NCBI GenBank assembly: GCA_963827705.1
Contig: CAWHBN010000010.1
Location: forward strand, 62,001-126,000
Source: JACDAN01 sp963827705
Lineage (GTDB): Bacteria > Actinomycetota > Thermoleophilia > Gaiellales > Gaiellaceae
DNA: 64,000 nt
Direction of reading: 5' to 3'
The first letter of the stretch is position 1, and each line of letters begins with the position of its first letter. Below are positions 46,575 to 55,474 of this stretch, piece after piece. Both the position numbers and the translations under genes were made by a program. The notes under the pieces are model-generated. The model was given only the letters and a program-made list of their open reading frames with translations. It was not told where the DNA came from and ran no database searches.

Positions 46575-47246
46575 ATGCGCGTTTTGGTCGTGGAGGACGA
46601 GCCCAAGATGGCAGGGCTGATCCGCCGCGGCCTCTCGGAGGAGGGCTACAGCGCCGACGTCGCCGCGACGGGGGACGACGCGCTCTGGATGGCGCAGGCG
46701 ACGGAGTACGACGCAATCGTCCTCGACGTCCTGCTCCCCGGTCGGAACGGCTTCGACGTCTGCCGAGAGCTTCGGAGGGCCGGGATGTGGTCGCCCGTCC
46801 TGATCCTCACCGCGCGCGACTCCGTCGAGGACCGCGTCTCGGGACTGGATGCGGGCGCCGACGACTACTTGACGAAGCCGTTCTCGTTCGCCGAGCTGCT
46901 GGCGCGGCTCCGGGCGCTTGCGCGGCGTCCGCCGGTCGAGCGTCCGACGGTGCTGGAGGTCGGAGACCTGCGCCTCGATCCCGCGACCCAGCAGGCCTGG
47001 CGAGGCGAGACCGAGCTCCAGCTCTCGACGAAGGAGTTCCGGATGCTCGAGGCGTTCATGCGTCGGCCAGGCCAGGTTCTCTCCCGCCTCTACCTGCTCG
47101 AGCACTGCTGGGACTACGCCTACGAGAACCGCTCGAACGTCGTCGACGTCTACGTCCGCTACCTCCGCGAGAAGGTGGACCGCCCCTTCGGGCGGACGTC
47201 GCTCGAGACGGTTCGCGGCTCCGGTTACCGGCTGCGCGACGGATGA
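46575..47246 (+). CDS. Response regulator, OmpR family
   Basis: A 223-residue two-component regulator. Receiver: RVLVVEDEPKMAGLIRRGLS, phosphoacceptor Asp in IVLDVLLPGRNGFDV, Thr in LILTARDSVEDRVSG, Lys in ADDYLTKPFSFAELLAR. The effector winged helix includes LSTKEFRMLEAFMRRPGQVL, SNVVDVYVRYLREKVD and VRGSGYRLRDG. Its stop overlaps the kinase start (ATGA). DNA targets are probably NTCTCAT heptamers 11 bp apart, found at its own promoter and before the lipoprotein gene. Confidence 0.95.
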   Translation: MRVLVVEDEPKMAGLIRRGLSEEGYSADVAATGDDALWMAQATEYDAIVLDVLLPGRNGFDVCRELRRAGMWSPVLILTARDSVEDRVSGLDAGADDYLTKPFSFAELLARLRALARRPPVERPTVLEVGDLRLDPATQQAWRGETELQLSTKEFRMLEAFMRRPGQVLSRLYLLEHCWDYAYENRSNVVDVYVRYLREKVDRPFGRTSLETVRGSGYRLRDG

Positions 47247-48506
47247 GCCGCATGCCCATCCGCGTCCGTCTGTCCCTGGCCTTCGCGCTCGCGATGGCAG
47301 TAGTGCTCGCCGCGACCGGCGCGTTCGTCTACTTCCGGCTCGAGTCCGCGCTTGGACGAGAGCGTGGACGAGAGTCTGTCGGCGCGACTCTCCGACGCAG
47401 TGAGCCTTGCGCGCGCGGGCGGCCCCACCGGCATCACGATGAGCGACGAGGGCTTCACGGAGATCACCACCCGCCCAGTGCCTCGCGGGACGACGGAGCT
47501 CGACGAGTTCCTCGACGTCGAAGGCCCCGTCCGGATTCGCGGCGTCGCCGTCGAGACGCCCGAGGGGTCGCGGAACGTCCGGGTCGGCGCCTCGCTCGCC
47601 GACCGGGACGAAACGTTGCAGGAAATGCTCACGCAGATGGCGATCGCAGGCCCTATCGCCCTGCTGCTCGCATCCTTGCTCGGGTACTGGCTCGCGGGCG
47701 CCGCCCTTCGTCCGGTCGAGGAGATGCGTGTCGAGGCGGCTGCCATCTCCGCGTCCGAGCCTGGTCGCCGCCTTCCCTCCGGCCGCGCGCGGGACGAGAT
47801 CGCGCGACTCGCCGAGACGCTGAACGAGATGCTGGCGCGGCTGGAGCGCGCGATCGAGCGAGAGCGCAGTTTCGTCGCGGACGCGAGCCACGAGCTCCGG
47901 ACGCCGCTCGCGCTCCTCCAGGCCGAGCTCGAGCTCGCCCTCCGAAAACCCCGGACCGAAGCGGAGCTGGAGGAGGCCGTTCGCTCGGCGAAAGCGGAGA
48001 CCGAGCGACTCGTCCGACTCGCCGAGGACCTCCTCGTGCTTGCACGAGCCGACGACGGGCGTCTGCCGCTTCGCCGCGAGCCCGTTCAGGCCGGTGAGGT
48101 GCTCGAGGCAGTCCGGGAAGCTTTCAGGTCCCGCGCGGAGGCTGCCGGCCGCACAATCCATGCGGAGTCGGACGCGACCGTCCTCGACGCCGACCGGCTC
48201 CGCCTCGAGCAGGCTCTCGGCAACCTCGTGGACAACGCGCTGCGACACGGCGCAGGGGCGATTCGGCTCGATGCGGTCGAGCACGACGGCCAGGTCGAGC
48301 TACACGTCCGCGACGAAGGGCCGGGCCTGCCACCCGACTTCCTGCCCCACGCCTTCGAGCGCTTCAGCCGCGCTGATGCGGCGCGGACAAGCGGCGGCGC
48401 AGGTCTCGGTCTCGCCCTTGCCTCCGCGATCGCCGAGGCGCACGGCGGGACGGCTCAGGCTGCGAGCGGCACGGCTGATATCTGGCTGTCTATCCCGAAG
48501 CGATAA
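47243..48506 (+). CDS. Sensor histidine kinase (frameshifted near 47360)
   Basis: Starts MSRMPIRVRLSLAFALAMAV (first membrane helix), reads to YFRLESAL, then an extra T (GCGCTTGGAC for GCGCTGGAC) breaks the frame. The rest continues DESVDESLSARLSDAVSLAR, an outside sensor region, a second helix (IAGPIALLLASLLGYWLAGA), HAMP, the phosphorylated His in RSFVADASHELRTPLALLQA, the N box ALGNLVDNALRHGAG and G boxes DEGPGLPPDFLPHAFERFSR and GAGLGLALASAIAEAHGG. About 420 residues when repaired. It phosphorylates the regulator encoded just upstream. Confidence 0.88.
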
Positions 48507-48537
48507 CGATTCGACAGGGCTACCATCGGTTTCCGTT

Positions 48538-49471
48538 GTGACCGTGGAGTCTCCCGGCTTGGTGCACGACGCGTTCGTGTACTCGTCGGACGAGGAGTTC
48601 CTCGCCGGCGCCCTGCCCTTCCTCGAGGAGGGCATCGACCTTCGCGAGCCGATCATCGCGGCGCCGACGCCGGCCAACAGCGCCCTGCTCCGAGCCCGTC
48701 TCGGTCGACAGGCGAAGGCGGTCGACTGGGCCGAGGGCCGGGAGGCGCAACGCACGGTCGAGCGACACGCGATCCTCCTGCAGTTCATCGACCGGCAGCA
48801 GAACCGCGGCGCCACCCGTATCCGGGTTTTCGGTGAGCCCTGCTGGCCGTCCGGCGGGCCTGGCGTGGCGGAATGGAAGCGGTACGAGTCGTTCCTGAAC
48901 GTGGCGCTCGCCGATTACCCGATCTGGATGGTGTGCCCCTACGACGCGAGCCGGCTCTCGCAGGACATCGTCGAGGACGCGCTTCCTGACCCATCCAGCA
49001 ATCGGTTACGGCGCAGGCCGGACGCCGTCGCCCGGCTATCTGGAGCCTTCGGAGTTCGCGAAGCGAATCGACGACGTTCCTCTCCCGCGGCCGCCGGAAG
49101 ATGCGAGTGAGCGCTACTTCGGCCACGCCGGCGCCGTGCGTCGCTTCGTCGGCGTCGAGGCCTACGCCGCCGGTCTCTCCGAAGACCGGCGCAACGACGC
49201 GGTGCTGGCGGCCGGAGAGGTCGCCGCGAACGTCTTCCTGCATGCTGCCGACGTGGCCCGCGTCCGTACCTGGACCACGGACGACAGCTTCGTCTTCGAC
49301 ATCGACGACACCGGCGACGGGATCCGAGATCCGTTCGCCGGCTACACGATCGCCGGCCCGCTCGAGCCGGGCGGCCGAGGGCTGACGATCGCTCGGCGGC
49401 TGGCGGACGTCGTCGAGATCCGGCCGACGCCCGTCGGCACCCTCGTTCGCATGCACTTCACCCTCGAGTGA
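48538..49471 (+). CDS. RsbA-like regulator: MEDS sensor plus anti-sigma ATPase (frameshifted)
   Basis: From GTG 48538, residues 1-150 form a MEDS (DcmR-type) sensory domain: LVHDAFVYSSDEEFLAGALP, FLEEGIDLREPIIAAPTPAN, RIRVFGEPCWPSGGPGVAEW and YPIWMVCPYDASRLSQDIVE. Near 48990 an extra T breaks the frame; it continues THPAIGYGAGRTPSPGYLEP, then an RsbW-type HATPase domain (ERYFGHAGAVRRFVGVEAYA, LAAGEVAANVFLHAADVARV, VFDIDDTGDGIRDPF and GGRGLTIARRLADVVEIRPT). Such proteins bind anti-sigma antagonists or sigma factors and may link a redox or chemical signal to general stress control. Follows the kinase gene by 31 bases. Confidence 0.82.
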
Positions 49472-50195
49472 AGCGGATCAGCTCCTCTCGCCCGACGCCA
49501 CCCGAGAGCCCGAGCTCGAGGACCGGCCCGACGCCCTTGGCGTAGAACTTGTGCTCGAGGACGTCCGGCTCGAGCGGCGTCCAGTCCCTGGTCATCAGCA
49601 CCTCGTCGTACGAGCCGAACGGCACCTCGACGAGCTCGTCGAGGCTCAGAATCCTTCCCAGGTCCTCGGCCTCGCCGGCGTAGAACTCCTGTCGGTAGCT
49701 CATGCCGACCTCGGGGCTCGGCGGGATGATGAGCCCGGCCTGGGCGCCGTCGACGCCGGCCTCCCACGAGCCCGCCTTGCTCACGGCTTCGCCGTTCTCG
49801 AACTCGGTCGTGTCCTCGCCGAGGTACCAGAGCCCGCCCCACTTGTCCTGGGCGTACCAGTCGGTGGTGTCCTCGACGACCTCGCCGTCCTCGGTCACCC
49901 GGTCGTGGACGACGGTGGTGGCGATCCCGAGGATCGTCTTCGTCTGATTGGTGACCGTGACCTCGACGCGCTGGCGTGATCCGTCCGCGTCGACTTCGCG
50001 GTAGACCCACCTCGAGCCCGGCGCCATCGGCCAGTACGGGTTGTCGACGGTGCGGACGAAGTCGGCCGAGTCGAGGTCGACAGGGTCGCTGCCTTGCGGA
50101 AGCTCGTAGGGACGAGACGCTTCCTGCGACCCGTTTTCGTCGCCGCCGCAGCCGGCGAGAACGAGTGCGGCGGCTACGAGGAGTGCGGTGCGCAT
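49458..50195 (-). CDS. Secreted lipoprotein of unknown function
   Basis: A 245-residue protein from ATG 50195. The short signal RTALLVAAALVLAGCGG carries a lipobox (LAGC), so Cys 16 or so is lipidated. The mature part is beta-rich (YWPMAPGSRWVYREVDADGS, RVEVTVTNQTKTILGIATTV, WYAQDKWGGLWYLGEDTTEF, VLEHKFYAKGVGPVLELGLS), a pattern I have seen in actinobacterial hypothetical lipoproteins. No catalytic motif. Its 3' end overlaps the RsbA-like gene by 14 bases. The upstream heptamers suggest control by the neighbouring response regulator. Confidence 0.8.
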   Translation of the reverse strand: MRTALLVAAALVLAGCGGDENGSQEASRPYELPQGSDPVDLDSADFVRTVDNPYWPMAPGSRWVYREVDADGSRQRVEVTVTNQTKTILGIATTVVHDRVTEDGEVVEDTTDWYAQDKWGGLWYLGEDTTEFENGEAVSKAGSWEAGVDGAQAGLIIPPSPEVGMSYRQEFYAGEAEDLGRILSLDELVEVPFGSYDEVLMTRDWTPLEPDVLEHKFYAKGVGPVLELGLSGGVGREELIRFTRG

Positions 50196-50207
50196 GGCCC
50201 GCACGGT

Positions 50208-50236
50208 AGGAGAGGCCGATGAGACCCCTGTGAGAA
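50208..50236. promoter_or_regulatory. Three 11-bp phased heptamers before the lipoprotein gene
   Basis: On the minus strand: TTCTCAC (50236-50230), GTCTCAT (50225-50219), CTCTCCT (50214-50208), each 11 bp apart. They resemble CTCTCAT heptamers at the response regulator promoter (46534-46551). Confidence 0.6.
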
Positions 50237-50277
50237 CGGCGCGCGGACTCAGCTCAGGCGAGCGAGACTGCGACCTG

Positions 50278-50313
50278 GCTCGCGCTCCTCCCGGAAAGGA
50301 GAGGAGCGCGAGC
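50278..50313 (-). terminator. Hairpin after the DUF11/beta-helix gene
   Basis: GCTCGCGCTCCTC (50278-50290), ten-base loop, GAGGAGCGCGAGC (50301-50313): a perfect 13-bp stem beginning 17 bases past the minus-strand gene that stops at 50330. Confidence 0.75.
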
Positions 50314-50329
50314 GCAACGATTGATCGTG

Positions 50330-52334
50330 CTAGCCGGTGAAGGGCGGCCGCTTGACGGCGGCGAGGACCCCAATCCTCTTTGTCGCGCACGAGCCGGGCT
50401 GACCCGTGATCCGGAGCTGGACATTGCCCACCCTCGCGGGCTTCACCGAGATCCTCACCACCCCCTGCTTGTCCGAGACGCCGCTCTTGCGGATGCCCGC
50501 ACCGTTCGCGACGACGCGCGCGCCTGGCACGCGCTTGCCGGGGCGGGTCACGACAGCCCTGATGGTGCTCTGCTTGCCGACCCTAAGCGTCTTCGTCGAG
50601 ACGGTCAGGCACATCACCACCCGCCGCACCGACCTGACCTGCGTGGGCTCCTCGTCACGGTTGTTGGCCGTGTTCGTCTCCGCCTGAGCGCCCACGATCT
50701 GCGTCGTGTTGAGGATCGTGCCCGGCTGCAGCGGGCGCACCCTGATCGTGACCGTGACGGTCGCACCGGCCGCCATGGTGCCGATCGCGCAGGTCACGAG
50801 CTGCCCGGAGCGGGAGCACGTCCCCTGCGTCGAGCTCGACGAGAGGTAGGTCACCGTCGTCGGGAGCGAGTCGGTGATCACGACCTGCGTCGCCGTGCTC
50901 GGCCCGTTGTTGCGGGCGGTAAGCGTGTACGTGAGCGTCCCACCGACGTTCACCGGATTCGGGCTGTCCGCCTTCTGGATCTGGAGATCGATCGTCGGAG
51001 GCGGAGGTTGGGCACAACCGGGAGCGATGGTGATGGTCTGGGCCTGTGTGGCGGTCAGGGTTGGCTCCGTCGAGTCGACCACCCTCACGGTGAAGTTGTA
51101 GGTCCCCTCAGCCCCATCGCTCAGAGTGCCGGTGATCGCCCCGGTCGAGGGTGCGAGGGTCAGGCCCGGTGGCAGGGTCCCCGCCGAGACCGACCAGGTA
51201 AACGGCGCGGTGCCACCCTGAACACTGAAGATGTCGGCCGAGTAGGTGGTGCATTCGGTGCCGTTGGGCAGCGGCGTACACGACATCTGGACTGCGCCGA
51301 CGATGTTCGTGTTCGGCTGCCAGCCGCTGAAGGTGTTGCAGATCAAGGCCACATTCGTGGACGACGGAAAGACCTCGATCCCGGTTCCAGTGGGGTCCGG
51401 TGAGTCGGGCGCGGTGCGGCCGACGGCGTTGTTGGAGATCGTGACGTTCGTGCTGTTGGAGACCGCGATCCCGAGGTCGGTGCCCGCGCCGGTGATCGTG
51501 TTGTTGGCGATCGTGACATTGGCGGCGCTGGACAGCAGGATTCCGGTTGAATTTGTACCGTCAGGCGGGGTGCCGGCGCCGGCACCGATCACCGTGTTGC
51601 CCGTGAACGTGCCCCCCGCGCCGCCGTCCCCGTACTGGACGCCGTTGGTCGAGTTCAAACCCGGCAGGGCGTCGGGTGGACCGATCGTGCTGTTTCCGCC
51701 CACGTTGAGCGTCATCTGGCCGCGACCCGGTGACCCCGTTCTTCTGGTAGCCGGTCACGGTGACGTGGGTGAGCGTGACGGTGCGTGCTGTCCCGGCACG
51801 CGCGTTCGGCACGGATCCCGTTGCCGGTTTGGCAGCCAGAGTGCTGGGTGACTGTTCCGAACAATGGACGTACCGTCGCGGTGCCGTCAGCATCGTCGAA
51901 GAAGATCCGACCTGAACGCCTGGGCCGCCTGGAGGAAAGGCGCAGACCATGCTCCGCGAACCCCACGGCTTCGATGATGACGTTGTTCACATGCATCAAG
52001 TGTGCGCCTGGGCCTTGGGCATTCGTCACCACGCCACCGTTGAAACTCGTACTGGCGTCCGGGGTCGGTGGCGGTGATGATGTGCCCGCCGCCCTCCACC
52101 GTGTAGCCGTCCGGAACCGTCAGGGGCGACGTCACCTCTCCGCAGTCGGCGGTCAACGTGAAGGTGCTGTTCGCGGGATTGTCCGTGCCACGCTCACGCA
52201 GACTGTTCTGTAATGTCTCCCCCAGGAATGGGAGCGGCGTTAGCCACCCCACCTCCCGCGGTGAAGGAGCTAGGTACGGCAAGTGCGGTCATCGTGATCG
52301 CCACCACGGCGAGACCGACTCGAAATCGCGACAT
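50330..52334 (-). pseudogene. Secreted beta-helix/DUF11 repeat protein, several frameshifts
   Basis: An excellent start exists at 52334 (AGGAGG, then ATG) with a signal peptide SRFRVGLAVVAITMTALAVP. The frame then breaks at least four times: NPANSTFTLTADCGEVTSPL in a second frame, HLMHVNNVIIEAVGF in a third, RTVTLTHVTVTGYQKNGVTG in another. From about 51715 it is intact: NNTITGAGTDLGIAVSNSTN and similar beta-helix coils, an Ig-like/putative cadherin block (GTAPFTWSVSAGTLPPGLTL), a DUF11 repeat (NPVNVGGTLTYTLTARNNGP) and a C-terminal domain ending VLAAVKRPPFTG. It would be a cell-surface or secreted protein. More broken than any other gene here, so it may be a real pseudogene. Confidence 0.65.
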
Positions 52335-52543
52335 CCCTACCTCCTGCTCGAGACTTCGTCACCGGCCGAGCGGTTGAGGCCAGCTGCGGCTACTCCAACC
52401 TGCCTGCTGAGGCTGGACCTTCGGCGGGTCGATCGCTATGACCCGTTTCTGCTTCGCCGCGCCAAGGGGTTGAGGCGCTCAGATCAGACCGTACCACGTC
52501 TACCGGAAACGCATAGGAACGTTGCGCGAAACTTGTGCCGTTC

Positions 52544-52831
52544 TCACGCAAAGGCAACCACCAGTGCGCGGTGTGTGGCGTTGATTCGGCCTGCAAGATC
52601 TGCAAGCCGGTTCCCGAACGGGACGATGTCGAGCTGTCGAGGACCGCCGGGAAGAAGCTCGGTCTCGTGCCTTGGAAACTGTATCGGAACACCAGGCGGT
52701 CGAGCCAGACCGGCTCCGATGACCTCCGTCCAGGCGATCGTGACCTCCCTTCCGGCCAATCGGAAGGCGACATCCTCGTCGTCGCCCGACACCTCCACCG
52801 GGCCGTGCGCCGCCCGGATGTGTACGTGCAC
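52544..52831 (-). CDS. Small hypothetical protein
   Basis: A 95-residue soluble protein beginning MHVHIRAAHGPVEVSGDDED and continuing VAFRLAGREVTIAWTEVIGA. It lies 30 bases after the peptidase stop in the same direction. The composition is convincing and the start is well placed, but no family was recognised. It has several His residues and beta-strands in the first half. Probably part of the peptidase transcript. Confidence 0.55.
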   Translation of the reverse strand: MHVHIRAAHGPVEVSGDDEDVAFRLAGREVTIAWTEVIGAGLARPPGVPIQFPRHETELLPGGPRQLDIVPFGNRLADLAGRINATHRALVVAFA

Positions 52832-52861
52832 GTCTTTGAGCGTACTGATGCTCGTGAGGGA

Positions 52862-53998
52862 CTACGGGCTGAGGTCGTACGGGTACTGCGTGAGCGTCTC
52901 GCCTCCGTCCTCGGTCACGAGGAGCAGGTCCTCGAACCGAACCTCGCCGACCTCGCGCACCCACAGGCCCGGCTCGATCGCGATGACGTCTCCGGCGACC
53001 AGCGGGTCGTGACCCGTCCGGCCGAGACCCGGAGGCTCGTGAACAGCGAGGCCGACGCCGTGGCCAAGCGAGAACTGGAAGCCCTCGTTCGGATCCTCGC
53101 CCGGGCCGTTTCGCTGAGTGCGATACCCGGCCGGCTCGAAGACATCGCATACGAGGTCGTGCAGCGCGCGGCCGGTGATCCCCGGCGCCACCGCATCCCG
53201 CGCCCGTTCGATCGCCTCGAGCACGAGGGACTCCATCGAGCGCACCTGCTCGCTGATCTCCCCGACGACGAACGTCCGGGTCATGTCCGCCCAGCATCCC
53301 GACGTCTCGTCGCGGGGCCAGAGGTCGATCACGATCGGGAGGTCGGCGGGCAGCGGGCCGGAGCCGGGGTCGTGACCGTACCCGCTCCACGGCGAGGAGA
53401 CGATGATGTCCGGTGGCGCCGGCGCACCGTGCGCCTGGCAGACGTCGCGGACCGCCGCGCGAACGGCCTCGGCCGTCAGGACCTCTCCGTCGAGCTTGAG
53501 CCGGTCGCCATCGCGGTCCGACCGCCGTAGCAGCCCCGCGGCGGCGCTCATCCCTGCCTCGGCGGCGATCTGCGCCCGGCGTGTGCCGGCCAACTCCGGC
53601 GCGGACTTCACCCGGCGCCTGGCAGAGATTGCGTCTTCGTCCAGATGGAGGACGACGCCGTCGGCTCGCAGCCGGTCGGCAACTGCGACGGGCATGTCCG
53701 GGTCGGCGGTCGCCGCGCGGATCCCCATCGCGGCAGCAGCACGCGAGGCCAGCTCCAGCTCGAGCTCATGCCGGCTCATGCCGGACTCGAGGAGCTCGCG
53801 AAAGCCGAGCTCGTCGTAGTCGTGGAGGACGGCGTCGGGCGCTGCACCCTCGATCCGTGTCCGCTCGAGGCCGCTGGCCAGGACGTGGAGCCGACCGTCC
53901 ACGATCCCGAGCAGGAATGGGTCTCCGATCGTGACCGGAAGCTCGTGGCGCATGGCGGGTGAACGCTCGGTGTCGCCGTAGAAGAGGAGGGCCGCCAT
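52862..53998 (-). CDS. M24 family metallopeptidase (Xaa-Pro dipeptidase-like)
   Basis: A 378-residue pita-bread peptidase. The N-terminal creatinase-like domain (about 1-150) is followed by the catalytic domain with the five metal ligands: Asp in IVIDLWPRDETSG, Asp in CWADMTRTFVVGE, His in LGHGVGLAVHEPPG, Glu in VIAIEPGLWV and Glu in VRFEDLLLVTEDG. All are present, so it should be active with two Mn or Co ions against Xaa-Pro dipeptides or similar. It is cytoplasmic. rnpB is transcribed just upstream. Confidence 0.92.
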   Translation of the reverse strand: MAALLFYGDTERSPAMRHELPVTIGDPFLLGIVDGRLHVLASGLERTRIEGAAPDAVLHDYDELGFRELLESGMSRHELELELASRAAAAMGIRAATADPDMPVAVADRLRADGVVLHLDEDAISARRRVKSAPELAGTRRAQIAAEAGMSAAAGLLRRSDRDGDRLKLDGEVLTAEAVRAAVRDVCQAHGAPAPPDIIVSSPWSGYGHDPGSGPLPADLPIVIDLWPRDETSGCWADMTRTFVVGEISEQVRSMESLVLEAIERARDAVAPGITGRALHDLVCDVFEPAGYRTQRNGPGEDPNEGFQFSLGHGVGLAVHEPPGLGRTGHDPLVAGDVIAIEPGLWVREVGEVRFEDLLLVTEDGGETLTQYPYDLSP

Positions 53999-54023
53999 GG
54001 GTGACGAGCGAGGCTACAGAAAT

Positions 54024-54051
54024 GGAGAGAGCCCCTTGCGGGGCTCTCTCC
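54024..54051 (-). terminator. rnpB terminator
   Basis: GGAGAGAGCCCC (54024-54035), TTGC, GGGGCTCTCTCC (54040-54051): a 12-bp perfect stem. On the minus strand it is followed by ATTTCT. It starts four bases past the RNase P RNA end. Confidence 0.85.
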
Positions 54052-54054
54052 GTA

Positions 54055-54407
54055 GCAGGCCTGTAAGCCGGATTCTGTCTTGGATGACCATCTCTCTAGG
54101 CCGGCAGTTTCCTGACGGCTCGAGCGGCGCACCCGGCTCCTCTGCGGGCAGCGTCAACGGAGCCTGCTTCGCCTTGCACCGGACGGGGTTTGGCTAGCCA
54201 TCGCGTCACCGCGATGCTGGTGGGCTCTTACCCCACCTTTTCACCCTTACCCTGAGCGTCTCCGGAGAGTTTTTCGCTCCTGGCGGTTTCCTTTCTGTGC
54301 CACTTTCCATCGGCTTTCGCCGTCTGGGATTTCCCCAGCGTCCTGCCCTACGGTGTCCGGACTTTCCTCGGACCGGCTCGGAGCCGGCCCGCGGTCACCC
54401 GGCCTGC
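54055..54407 (-). ncRNA. rnpB: RNase P RNA, class A
   Basis: About 353 nt. The minus strand contains the conserved P4 parts GAGGAAAGTCCGGAC near the 5' end and ACAGAATCCGGCTTACAGGC near the 3' end, as well as GAAACCGCC, AGGGTGAAAAGGTG and GTAAGAGCCCACC typical of bacterial RNase P RNA. GCAGGCC at the 5' end pairs with GGCCTGC at the 3' end to form P1. It is the catalytic RNA that trims tRNA 5' ends. Ends are estimated from P1 pairing and may be off by a few bases. A strong terminator follows. Confidence 0.95.
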
Positions 54408-54595
54408 ACGTCCAATTGTAGCCCGGCTTTTCGGGCGTTCTCATCCCGGAGCCTGAAGCCACACTCGGGACAGCACACGGCGCCCGCCGAGCGCAGGACG
54501 AACTCGCCGCACACCGGGCACTCGAGGCTGACTCCGCGCATGAGCGCGACCAGCTCCTGGTCGAGCGTGCGGTTGAGCGGGGCGACCACCGTCAC
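54395..54595 (-). CDS. Small zinc-ribbon protein
   Basis: A 66-residue protein with two CxxC knuckles (LECPVCGEFVLRSAG, VCCPECGFRLRDENA) expected to hold one zinc. GTG at 54595 lies within the lexA stop (GTGA), so it is translated with lexA. Its last codons and stop (GTGCAGGCCGGGTGA) overlap the 5' end of RNase P RNA by about 13 bases. Position between lexA and rnpB is intriguing but function is unknown. Confidence 0.7.
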   Translation of the reverse strand: MTVVAPLNRTLDQELVALMRGVSLECPVCGEFVLRSAGAVCCPECGFRLRDENARKAGLQLDVQAG

Positions 54596-55209
54596 AGTCG
54601 GCGGAACACCCCCACGACCTTGCCCAGGATCTCGACGTGCTGCGCGTAGATCGGCTCGAGGTCGTCGTTCTCGGGCTGAAGCCGAATGCGCCCGTCCTCA
54701 CGGAAGAACCGCTTGACGGTCGCCTCGTCGGCTGTCTCGTCGTCGCCTGCGAGCGCCACGACGATCTCGCCGTTGCGGGCGTCCTGACGCCGCTGGACGA
54801 CGACGGTGTCTCCGTCGAGGATCCCCGCGTTCACCATCGAGTCGCCCTTGATCCGGAGGAGGAAGTCCGCGCCGTCGGCGAGTGGCTCGGGCACGCCGAT
54901 CTCGTCTTCAACGTTGTGCTCCGCCAGCAGCGGGCCACCGGCGGCGATCTGACCGACGAGTGGAAGACGGCGCATCTCGGCGTCCCCCGACCCTACGGGT
55001 CGGCGGCGATCGGTGAGCTCGATCGCCCGCGGCTTCGTCGGATCGCGCTTGAGCGCCCCGGCCCGCTCGAGTTGCGCAAGGTGCGCGTGGACGGTCGAGG
55101 GCGACCGCAGGCCGACGGCCTCACCGATCTCTCGGACGGTGGGCGGATAGCCGTGCTCGTCGAGGTACTCGTGCAGGAACTCGAGGATCGCGCGCTGCCG
55201 CTCGGTCAC
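54592..55209 (-). CDS. lexA: SOS repressor LexA
   Basis: A 205-residue repressor from GTG 55209 (AGGAGG upstream). The DNA-binding domain reads TERQRAILEFLHEYLDEHGY, PTVREIGEAVGLRSPSTVHA. Self-cleavage is at Ala-Gly in VGQIAAGGPLLAEH; the catalytic Ser is in RIKGDSMVNAGILDGD and the Lys in EATVKRFFREDG. Upstream lies a perfect LexA box for autoregulation. In response to RecA filaments it cleaves itself and derepresses DNA repair genes. Confidence 0.97.
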   Translation of the reverse strand: MTERQRAILEFLHEYLDEHGYPPTVREIGEAVGLRSPSTVHAHLAQLERAGALKRDPTKPRAIELTDRRRPVGSGDAEMRRLPLVGQIAAGGPLLAEHNVEDEIGVPEPLADGADFLLRIKGDSMVNAGILDGDTVVVQRRQDARNGEIVVALAGDDETADEATVKRFFREDGRIRLQPENDDLEPIYAQHVEILGKVVGVFRRL

Positions 55210-55225
55210 TGGTTGCCTCCTGTCG

Positions 55226-55239
55226 CGAACATGTGTTCG
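55226..55239. promoter_or_regulatory. LexA box (SOS operator)
   Basis: CGAACATGTGTTCG at 55226-55239 (CGAACACATGTTCG on the coding strand) fits the Gram-positive/actinobacterial SOS consensus CGAACRNRYGTTYG exactly, 17 bases before the lexA start. Confidence 0.95.
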
Positions 55240-55299
55240 ATCACGGTAGCGAGGCGGCCGGACGCCGTCAAGGAATGCGAAAGGCCTTGTTCTAAGCAC

Positions 55300-55327
55300 G
55301 CGGGGACAGGATTAATCCTGTCCCCGC
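55300..55327. terminator. 28-bp perfect palindrome after tRNA-Leu
   Basis: GCGGGGACAGGATT (55300-55313) directly followed by its complement AATCCTGTCCCCGC (55314-55327), without a loop base. It begins 20 bases past the tRNA 3' end on the minus strand and may end its transcript, but looks like a REP-type element. Confidence 0.6.
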
Positions 55328-55346
55328 CAACTAAAGAGAGCCCTCA

Positions 55347-55432
<86 letters not shown>

Positions 55433-55474
55433 GCGGAGGTCAGTGTAGCCGCGGTTCTGGGAGAGCTCCCGGAC

